NCBI GenBank assembly: GCA_947172415.1
Contig: OX359195.1
Span: 6,423,501-6,487,500 of the forward strand
Reading direction: 5' to 3'
DNA: 64,000 nt
Origin: Chondrosia reniformis
Taxonomy: Eukaryota > Porifera > Demospongiae > Chondrillida > Chondrillidae
Shown here piece by piece: positions 21,235 to 33,200 of the stretch (position 1 is its first letter; every line of letters begins with the position of its first letter). The notes beneath the pieces are model-generated. The model had not been told where the DNA came from and did no database searches. It saw only the letters and a program-made list of their open reading frames with translations. The translations under genes and the position numbers were made by a program.

Positions 21235-24200
21235 TCACATTGCAGAAGTACCAGATTTTTGTCCAGCAGAAGTCTAAATATATAGCATAAAGCATATAGA
21301 CAGTATATAGCAGGAATACATGATATAATACATAATATAACATACCTCTATATTGCAAGTAATAAGTAAATTATACGTATGAAAATAATAAATCATTAAG
21401 TCAATTGAGACATTACTACATAATTGTTATTATTAAAAAATCCACAACTATTGTAGACATAATTATTCAGTATACACCATGTTGTATGATGTTCAATGAT
21501 TATACTATATGTACCTCATATGCATGATAGGCTATGTACCGTATTTCCTCAATTAAACGATCGCGAGCACTCAAATAGACATCGCCCTCGAATAAACACC
21601 TCACCTCAATTGACCTTAATAGACCACCACGGATTTTCCCTACATATAGTTGAACAACGGTTGGACAAAGACTGCCTAGAGACCTTGTGTCCAAGGTCTT
21701 ATCGTTCGTGATGTACACTCGGTGTCTGCTACTGAGAAATCAATACGATCTAAGATAAATAAACGCCACCTTGAATAAAAACCGCCCTGGAATAGAAGCT
21801 GCACCTTGAAACAAATGTCGCGGCATTTAATCGAGGAAATACAGTATACATAATTCATATTATTCTTACTATGTGTAAGGTACTAACAAGTATGCACACA
21901 GATCTAGAATGTTAAGAAAGAGTAGTAACATGTCGTAGGGGATGTACCAGTTACCTTGTTCATTACTCCTCTACCAAAATACTCTGCCACTACTGTAAAC
22001 CCGTCACCCACCCTTCTGTCCAGCTGTATAGGAAGGGAAACAAATACACTATTAACAGCATACAGTGTATGTAAATTACAATTACAATAGTCAACAGTGA
22101 TACATGTATAGGTCTACATGATTTTCAGAGCTTTCAATTAAATTCATAGCTTTTTAAAATGGTATATACGTAGTATTAACTATACATATGTTCATACATT
22201 AAGTGATAGACATCTCTATCAGATTTGGAATTCTATAGTATATTGTTTATAACACTAGTAATTAAAAGTAATATAGGCCGTAGTTTATTACTGTAAAGCC
22301 ATTATGATAAAATTCATAGCTGCTATACAGTTCCTCCTCCTCCATCCTCCTCCTCCTCTGTACTCGTTATATCCACATGGATGTTGGGAGATCGGGATCC
22401 GTCCACAACTCTACAGTTCCTATATCCCAGCTGGTTAACATAGCTACGTATATAGGTCCCTATCATGCACTCTATACACTATATAGATTAGATTAATTGC
22501 ATTTGCTAGTCTAAGATTTGATATTGCACAACAACTGACCAGCCTGTGAAAGTCCTCATTAACATTTGTGACTGCATCCAGTTCTTGAAGTGTAGCAATG
22601 ACAGTTTCATCTTCTTTGTAGCAAATTGGACAGTGGAATTTACCATCTTCTCCCTCCTCCAGACAACTACATACGTCATTATATATATATTTACCAACCA
22701 TATACTGATAGGAAAGTGATATCTTAGAGTATATGAACTGTGGCACAACTTCAGTTGTAATACATATAATCAAACACTTACATACAGTATTTGTACATAT
22801 ACATAAAAGGGATTTCCCCTTAGGTGGGCTTGTATACCGTAAAGGCCAGATTGATTAAGCACTATCTAATTGAAATGAGTGCTATTTCATTAGAATAGTA
22901 TATAGAATGCTAGGGGGTTAAATATCGTGAGCTAAGATCATAGCATTTCACTACATTCACACACACATGCTTGGCTTCTGAATTATAGATCATTTTGTAG
23001 CTTGCACACAAGGAAATGGCAAGTTTAGCTTCATTATATTAAGACTTAGGATATTCATGCCTTTGTGCACATGCATGTGTGTATGTGTGTGAGTGTGAAT
23101 GTTGCAAAACATCATGCTGTTGTTGCTAAGTGAGATTTCTTAAAGATTGGCTCAAAACATGAATGGAACATTGCTGCAGAAATTGTAGTCAGTGACTGAG
23201 TACTGGTGGTGATATAACCAGCTGTCGTGGGTTCAATTTGCAGAAATTGCTTCTTTCATGTTTCCCCCTCTTTATTTATATTTGAGAATGATCAGTTGTG
23301 GTTTGGTTATCACTTCAATTATTAATATACGTACAATTACAGATTGATCTCAATGTAATTGTATAAATGTGCAATTTAGTTCAGTAAGAATTATGCATGT
23401 ATATAAGTACTGTCAAATGTAGTTCCTTAAGTCAACGATAGAATTCTATTGAACATAGATTTCAAGTATCTCAATATATGTGTCTTCGTCACTAATTCCT
23501 TGATTAGCACAATTACGCACTTCAATATCATCATCTACTTCTTGTGGAAGAGCTCTACAGAACCAAGGCATACCAGATTGGGCACAACAGTTGTTACCAG
23601 CTCCACAACCTTCACCATCCCAAAGAGGCTCATCATAGAACTGATGATTAACTACTCCAGTATTGCCAGATTCGCAATAATAGTGATTACCCACAAAGGA
23701 TGGTGGAGATAGACCAGGGAACTTGGCACAGGGACAGTTCCAATTACCACCATAATTATAATCATCAGATGCACCAATAGCATAAGTCCAGAGATGCTTG
23801 CGAGGGGAACCATGTGTGATGGAAATACCATCAACATAATATGAATCAACATCTTTAGGACCTACAAAGCCATCAGGAGTGCCATATTGATATCCCCTGA
23901 CCTGTCCACAGACCTTATTGTAGTTGATACTATGGGTGGAGAAGGTCTTTGAAGAACAGCCACCTGTTTCTATTGATGCCCTTCCACAAAAACTCCTGGG
24001 GGAGGTGACCAATCTAAAGGGGGAGGGGCACCTTGCTCCTCGTTGGCGCATGTTGATGTAGGCCACTCTCATCCATCCACCCTTCACTCCACAATGCCAC
24101 GCCTCCATATCACAGTAGACCTGATGAATACGAATACGCCCCTTATCTCCAGTAGCCAACCAGTAGAGTCCACTGGTAGCCTCACTGTTGCACTGGTAGA

Positions 24201-27200
24201 TCTCACCACATGACTTGGCAGCTTGATCTGAAGTGGATCCAAGACCACAAGGTTGAGCAATAGATCTCATCTTCTCTTCAGTGAAGTTCCTGATTGCAGC
24301 TTCAATGATATCGCTCAAGTCTCCTTCAATGTCTTTCTTCAGATCTCTACTGTCAGCAGAAGACAGTGAACAAGTCCCAGGAGATCCTGGCAAGCCATCC
24401 CTTCCATCACGACCAGGAGGACCTTGGACAATACGACATCCACCATCAGTGCCTGATGTTTCCATGGTAACATTGTCAGTATCAGGTTGAGGGGCTCTTG
24501 TGGAAGGTTTGGCTGAAGCACCAACAAGGAAGACCACCAGAATGCAGACACCTTCAGTGAATTTCATTTTTTCTTACACAGACTCTAGAGCTCATAAACT
24601 GTGTCTGTGTCTTTATATCTGTCTTTCATGCAGAACTATCTTGTTTACAGACAAAGGAAGCCACTCATACACAACCTCCTACTTGGTGTAATGAAATTTG
24701 TTGCTCACTAATCCAGTTATAAAACACTGTCAGTTCTAAACAACAGGACCTAGTTGACATTACTAATTCATTGTTGTAGTTGACAATCCAATTACAAGTA
24801 AGTTATACAATCACTCTAGTGATTTATGGATTCACCTCAAACTTTAATGAGTTTCAAAGGCTAGATCAAGGCAGCTTAAACATATACAGGTATCAGAGAG
24901 TATGGTAGTACATTCTAAGTAGGGATGGTCAAAAAACTTCCAAAATTGCCATCTCTACTTCTTACAGTATAACACTTTTTATTTTATATATTTATACATT
25001 GGCGGGATTCTTTTGACCTTTTTTTGGGCACCATTGTTTTCAGAAATTATGTTAATGTATGGCTTCCCATTGGTAACCTTGTATATATATACAGTACAGT
25101 GCAAGTTACAATATACTAAGGTAATCTAAATAAATAATATAATATAATATAATTAAGTAATTCATATGGCTCCAAGAAAGGACCTAGAAACAAAATGGGC
25201 ATATCATCATAAAGTTTAGGGTATAAAACTCATTTTAAAAGAAGGGATTTTATATTTAGGTCTCCGTTTGGTAGAAAACGGAGGAAAAAATCTGCATATA
25301 AAATGCCATAGGACTATAGAAAAGCTATAGAAAATTTATATTGAAACTAAGTGTTATATTGGTAAAAATTATCAATTGGTCAGATCACTATGAAACCGAC
25401 ATATATCATGGTACATGTGTATGATAAATGTCTGGTGAAGTTTTGCTTAATTAAAGTTGCAAAATAATCAAGATATAATGAAGAATGCAAGCTTACCATT
25501 GCGCAATCTGGTGATGTATTGTGATGTTTCTCTAGTATATACAGTACAAGTTACAATATACTAAGGTAATCTAATTAATATAAATAATATAATTAAATAA
25601 TTCATATGGCTCCAAGAATGGACCTAGAAACAGAATGGTTATATTATCATAAAGTTTAGTGTACACAAGGGACATCATATGACATATGTATAGAAAGGCC
25701 TTGGTCTTTTATGTCCTTGTGTACAAGTTACAAAATGGTCTCTAACCCTGTTGATTATGCGAATGCATGCAACCAACCGTTGGTATTCTTAGCTCCCTCA
25801 CAAGGCAAATCAAATCTGCTGTGGTTATTAGCTGAGACCCCTTTAAGACTGGAACCTTTGTTGATATATGGCATGCAGATGCATTATCTTCAGTCTATAC
25901 TAAGGTGTGAAAGGTAATTGGTAGGCCATGTGTTCTACCTTGCAATTGGATGATCTGTATCAACTACTACTCTCTATGCAGTAGTTGAGAATTTCAAAGC
26001 CTGTAACTATACGTACTATTTAAAATACTGATTATCCTAGGGGTCACTTGGATCTCTTTAATTTTATAACTGGCACTGTGTAGGTAGTACTTGATTGTAA
26101 TTTTAATATTACATAATCACTTGGATCGCATAAATTTGTAACTTGTACTGTGTAGTACTTGATTGTAATTTTAATATTTTATATATTTGCCAGTAACTTG
26201 CACTGTGTAGTGTACTTGAGTGTAATTAGCTAGCAATATATTTTACTATACTTATAGACATTCGCTATGAGCAATTTCGTTATATATATATATATATATA
26301 TATCTGTCACCAAAATGGCAGACGCTCAGCTGACTTTCGTTTTCTAGTTTAAAATTAGCTTTCTCTTCCTTTGCGTCGAACGTTGAACGAACAAAAAGGA
26401 TTTAGAAACCACCTATACTAATACTATGTAACATAAAGCTTGCGCAAAAATGTTTTCTACGAGATATGGCCTTGAAAAATTGACGGCCAACAAGAGTCAA
26501 CCGGAAATCGGTTAACCGCATATCTATGAGAACCAGCCAAGTAGTTTGAGTTTACTTAGGGGCGCCTGGCGCCCCACAAGTTTTTTAAACTCGAAATACT
26601 TGTTTCATTGTTATTGTATAAATTCAATTAACACCTTTCCATAAATGACAGTGTATATAAGAGTCTAGACATCCTATTGCAGTTATACCTCAGAATGGGC
26701 CTCTTATTGCAGTTATACCTCAGAATGGGCCTCTTATTGCAGTTATACCTCAGAATGGGCCTCTTATTGCAGTTATACCCCAGTTATGGAATTCAACACC
26801 TCAGCGTTGCCCCGGTAACGGCATATATATTTTGTTATAGCTTTACTAAAACTACTCTGATGCATAAAGACAACAGCAATTTTGTTATGCTGGTGGCCCT
26901 AGATTCTTTTGCATACATTGATGCATGTTTATTGTTGCCAGCAATAGCATGTTAGTGCTACAAAATAGCCATGGAAATATAGACACACAGCACATTGGTA
27001 GCCATGGTAACATAGACACACAGTACATTGGTAGCCATGGTAACAGACAAACCTGTAGTGATAAGAGTGCTTGCAGAGGAAGTGAATGGCTGGCAGGTAG
27101 AGACCAGAGTTGCATGTAGAACACTTCATGACCTGAAACACTCTGGCTTTAGTGCGTAGTTCTTCCAGTTGCTCCTTAGTGCGAGCTGTGTCTTCCTGAT

Positions 27201-30200
27201 ACTTTCGAATGAGTGCTTCATCAGCAGCAATAGCCGAGTTCTCCTGGTGGAGCTTATCTGCAATGTATTCCTAATGGAAATATAGAATGGAGTATTTCTT
27301 TAGATGTAAAAGCAATTTTTAGAGAGGGACATTTTACAGCAACTTTAAAAACATCTACTATAGTATAAAGTGTACATATATCTGCTATTTTGATTATCCA
27401 TTAATAAGGCTTCGCTCTAAATGTATATACCGTATTTGTCCAAATAGAAGCCCCGGCTTCTATTTTGTTCCAGGCATCTTTAACCCAGCTTCAATTCGAG
27501 CCTAGCTTCTATATAATATTTGTCTTCTTCACAGCGCACCCCACGGCCTTCAACTTGAAAAGAAATATCATAGGACTTTCGCTTTGACATCGCTACAGCA
27601 GCGAAAACTGGTCAGACATAGCGATCGGTTCACACCTCGACCAGAATGTCAATTGGAGAGATTTGATCGCTATTTGAGACCAGCTTCTATTTAAGAATAG
27701 CCCAGCTGACCCCCGGCCTCTAAACAAGACCTGGCCATTATTTGAGCCCGGCCTCTATACAGACAAATACAGTATACGTATGCATGTACATAAGAAGGTC
27801 CTAAGAACATTAAGTATTACGTCATACCTTTACATCTCCCAGTTGTGTAAGTTTTGATTTAGCGAGTATCTCAACAATCATTAATGGAGGCAGCAGTTTG
27901 TACTGGTCAATGTGCTTCAGTGTCTGTTTGATGTAATCAGATCTCTTATCTGTCTCAACGCGAGCAAAATACTGCAGCGCTAGCACCCACAAGTTCTTGT
28001 CTTGTTTTCTGAGTAAAGGAGTAGGGGGTCATGTACCAATCACATGATAGTCATGTGATAGCTTACCCATGATTCTCACAGGTTTTGAATACTTCTTCGT
28101 GTTGGCTATGCTCCATATGGAATTGAAGTATGGGTTGATACCTGCATGTGATAGTCACAAGACACAGGTTACAGATCATGTGACACATCATGTGATCAAT
28201 GCAGGTTGCTTACATTTCAAGCTTGTGCTCATAAAGATAGAGAACAGCTGCTTGAATGTGATGCATCTCTGCCAGAATGAGTGCGTGGTGGTCATCATAA
28301 CTAGCCTGTAACAAAGAAGGGAGCATTCTGATAATTTATCATTTGAACAAAGTCGTAAGTGCCCATATATGATACACTGACTGTACAACAGAACTTCAAT
28401 TTCATAAATCCTACAGTGGGACTAAACTTGTATCCAGGAAAGTAGATGAGTAGAACTATCAATTGCAAATAACACTTACAATTATCCTAAGCTAAACAAC
28501 TACTGGTCACGTGGGAATTTTAGAATATAAACATGTTATGCACTTTAAGCAAACAATGTAATACATAGCTATGCATATATACACACATAAATAGCTGTAT
28601 ATGTAGTCATATAGCACTCTCCTACCTCTGTATTACTCAAGAGACTCATCACTTTAGCTTCTCTTTCTTCATCTGACATTTTGATCTTCTGACTCATGTA
28701 CAACTCCAGCAGTGTATTATACACTGCCTTGCTGCACTTTACATGCTATTGTAAAGGAATGGGGACAGGAGGAGAAGAGGAGGAGAAGGGGAGGAGAGGA
28801 GGAGGAGATGAGAGGAGGAGAGGAGAGAGGAGGAGAGGAGGAGAGGAGAGGAGGAGGAGGAGGAGAGGAGGAGAGGAGGAGAGGAGGAGAGGAGAGGAGG
28901 AGGAGGAGGAGAGGAGGAGAATAGGAGGAGAATAGGAGAGGAGGAGAGGAGAGGGGAGAATAATAAATAGAAAACTGATGGAAAGGTTAGATTTAATGAT
29001 ACCAACCATGGCTTACAAACGTCAGTCTCCCTAGCTACTGAATGTTGAAGAGGTTTAAATGACATTGTTTGATTATCTACTTACTTTTACAGAACTTTCC
29101 AGAAAATGCATAAGTCTTTCAGAATGATCCACAAAGATGTGTATAAACTTGTCAGGATGAGCCTGCAACTCTGCACTCCTGTCAATGGCCTCTGTGGTCC
29201 TCCATTGTCCCAAGCAGAGAGAAGTGATGACCCTAGTAGTTAAATCTGGCTCAGCTGCCATTAAAGTTTTACCATACTTTTTTGTATATGTGGTTGCCTG
29301 GATACAGGAAAAGAACACCTTTCAACAGTCTACCTACCTAAAGCCTTAAGAACAAAACACTCAGTACAAATGCTACAAGAGACAACTGGTGTGTGAGCAG
29401 AATGGTAGCTGGCTTACATCACGGAAGGAAAGCCTCTGGATGTAGTCAAGTGCTTCCTTGTACTTCTTGCGGTCTTCTATCTGGATGATCATATACCAGT
29501 CATGTTGCCCATGACGACGGGCCAACTCCATAGCGTACTCATGGAAGTCAGACTGCCGGCACACACGAATAGCAGCCTCAATATCAAAATTGCCAGGCTT
29601 ACAGCTCTGAAGGGTTGTAGAGAAGGAGAGAGAGGGTAACCAATAAGTGAGTTAGAGGCTTACAGAGACTGCCATAACAAACAAGGGTCATTTTTAATGG
29701 TAATATTAGTCACATATCACCCCACATATATTCACACGTATAATAAGATTGTTCAATAAATATTTTATTAATTTCTGACTCACTTCAATGAACTCCTTGA
29801 CTTTGTCCCCCTCTTCTCTGTCCAGTTTGGTGTAGCAGTTCAGTAGGAGGGTAGTGTGGTCACTCTTAGCCAGACCTTCGTCATGGAGGGCTTTTAAATA
29901 AGAAGTCAAGTTCTCTATCTGCTGGGCATCCAAATACTACATACAAATACATGAATGGATGAATGGACAGATAGATGGACAGACAGACTGATGGATGGAT
30001 GGAAGAATGGACAACTGGATGGGCAGGACAGATAGATAGACTGATGGACGGACTGACAGACAGACAAATGGATGGCTGGATTGATGGACAGACAGATGAA
30101 AAGACAGCAGATGGATGAATGGACGGCTGGAGGTACTACCTTTCGGATGACATATGAGGGCTCCAAGTGTTTAATGGCATTCTTGTACTGCTCAATTGCA

Positions 30201-33200
30201 CTCCCATAGTCACCCTTGCTGTACAAGTGGTCTCCATAGCGACGCCTAATCTCAGCCAACCCATCATCATATGATTGACTACGTGCAAGGCTACATAAAT
30301 AAAGAAATTCACTAGCTTGGATGACCCCACCCACAGGAAATGATGCATTATGATAAAACAGTTGTGGTTTTGTTATCACTTTGTATTATCATATACATAA
30401 CTCCATACATACTTTACTGCATAGTCAAAGAGGTTTCTCTTGAACAGTGTCTCCAGTTTTGACTGAGTGTCATGTTCTCTCAGTTGCGTAATCTTCCCAT
30501 CAGCAGTCAAGATGTTGATCACGCCCCATTCAGGCACCACGCCCAGAACACGGCTTGTGAATGGGATGGTAGAGGCTGCAGGCAGGGAGAAACAAAACTA
30601 AGAGAGTGAGAGGAACTGGAGAGAGCAGCACTGTACTATAGCACTGAACAAAAAGTCATGATGTGAGGTATTGCATCATATAAGACATAGGAGTACAGAC
30701 TTGTATTCAACTGCTTTGAGGTATTGCATCATATAGGACATAGGAGTACAGACTTGTATTCAACTGCTTTGAGGTATTGCATCATATAAGACATAGGAGT
30801 ACAGACTTGTATTCAACTGCTTTGAGGTATTGCATCATATAAGACATAGGAGTACAGACTTGTATTCAACTGCTTTGAGGTATTGCATCATATAGGACAT
30901 AGGAGTACAGACTTGTATTCAACTGCTTTGAGGTATTGCATCATATAGGACATAGGAGTACAGACTTGTATTCAACTGCTTTGAGGTATTGCATCATATA
31001 AGACATAGGAGTACAGACTTGTATTCAACTGCTTTGAGGTATTGCATCATATAAGACATAGGAGTACAGACTTGTATTCAACTGTTTCTCACCAATAAAG
31101 TTGTGCTGAATGTCGCATAGCACTACTGTGTACTGCTCCACTGAAGGGGTTATACCAGCTAGGCTGCAGTAACCATGGAGACATAAGACTTGGTACATAC
31201 GTAATTCTGTAGATACCTTATATACTAAATATGGGCCACTAATACTTGGTATGGGCTACTAATACTAAATATGGGCTACTAATACTAAATATGGGCTACT
31301 AATCCCAAAAATGGGCCACTAATACTTCAGTAAGTGTGTTGGTTGTGTAGCAACATGATATACGTATTATGTGCTCACTTGGCAGATGGCTTATCACTTC
31401 CCTTCTTCACGATGATTAGATGACCCTTGGACCAGTTAACCATCATCTTCTGGCCTGCAAGGAGCAAGATAATGTCAAGCAATTAGATGATAGAGATTTC
31501 TTCTAAATGTACTGAAACCTATCTTGCACAACCTACACAAGGTATGTATACTTGATGAAATAGATTTTGTTAATCAGATAGTGAATACAGCATATATACG
31601 TATATAAAAGTATGACATAAGACATATCAAACTGGTCCCACAACCACGTAGTTACAGTCGCTACATCACTCAGGGACTTACCTTCAAACACAAAGCTTTG
31701 CGCTCTTTCAGTGGGAAAGTAGAAGGAAGTATATTCACTGACAACTACAAACTTGTGATTTTGAGAGCTGTCACTCATTACACAGCAACCCAATTTGCAC
31801 CCTTCATGTCCCAACTGTCAGTTTAAAATAGAAATGGAAATCAAACATGGCAAAATTGGTCATTCAATAAAATAATTACTAGAAATTTTTTAACAGAAAG
31901 CTAATAACATACAAAGATTCCTAGGGTGACTATAGAGGGATAACATTTCCAGAAACAGTTGTCTGGCCCAGTGGAGAAATTAGAATATAGTTTTATCCTT
32001 AGTCAAATAGTACATTCATGTTTGTATATACAGCCTCATATTAATATTCCAGGAAAATATATACTATATTTATGTATGTATGCACTGTAATTTATTCAAA
32101 TATTTCCATAGCCTCATAACTAGTCATACGTACATACAGTAGATACAGTAGATCCAGGATAATAACGCTTTAGATTATTCATTATCTGACTACTTACAGT
32201 AGTTGTCATTTGAACTCCTGTCATTTTATGCGAGTAAACTCCTTTCTCAGTTGTTATGAAGAGATAGGTGTCCGAATTCCAATTTGTGAAAGCCAAACCT
32301 TAAATAAAACAAGTTATAAAAGTAACAAATTAATTTCCATTATCACTTTGACAAAACCACAAGTGTTTCTATAAAACTACAATAATGAGCTGATTGGGAC
32401 TTACCAGTGATAGCCTCTTTTATGCCAACTGGAATAATTTGCTGTTTTGAGGACCAGAAACGTGATAGGTTCCCCTTAATCAGTAGAATCTCACCTGTCA
32501 GAAATCCAGCAACAAGGAAGGACTGATGTTCATCCACTGCTATACACGTTATCTGGGCACAGAAACAATACAATTACAAATGCACAATCTAACACACCAT
32601 TTTCTTACATGCTACATCTACGTACTTTAGAGTAAGGCCTATAGGACACTAAGCCTAGTGAGAGCTTTGGATGGAGATACACAAGAGTTTTCTCCTTCTC
32701 CTTCTCTTCTTCTCCACTGGGACAAATATACTGTACACATGTCAGCCATATTATCAAAGGGTTCAATCACTGCCTTTCTACACTGGTGATATTAATAACT
32801 TGAAATTGAAATTGAAGTAGCTCCACAATGTCCTTCAGTGTATATACATAATGTATACAATATTTCATATTTATGTGGTGGCTAAGCATTATAAATATAA
32901 GAACTTGATTCACTATAATATTTATTTTATCCCAACATGGACACTATATCTTTTGAAAGGATCACTAAAGAAGGGGGTTGAAACGTCTGACAGCAAGAAG
33001 AAACAAGAAAACTACGTCTTTAGACGCTCTAAAAGTTGAAAGATGATCCTTTCAAAAGATAACTTAGAAGGAATCCATACTCTATTATGGACAATATACG
33101 TATGTGTGGAGGTTCTTTTAGGGGCAGGGAGCATTCGCCCCTTCCCCATTGAAGAACATTAATTTGTCAATTTTTACTAGTAAACTAGTTCCCTCCCTCT

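Noticed and set aside
26677..26955. 92-codon frame with LQLYLRMGLL repeats
   Set aside because: Generated by a 30-bp tandem repeat inside VPS11 intron 18; no homologous exon in the duplicated intron.
28696..29065. Glu/Arg-rich and Ser/Leu-rich frames of 80-108 codons
   Set aside because: Products of the GGA microsatellite in a VPS11 intron.
30665..31085. Possible CRISPR-like array
   Set aside because: Units are contiguous 53-bp repeats without spacers, in an intron of a eukaryotic gene.
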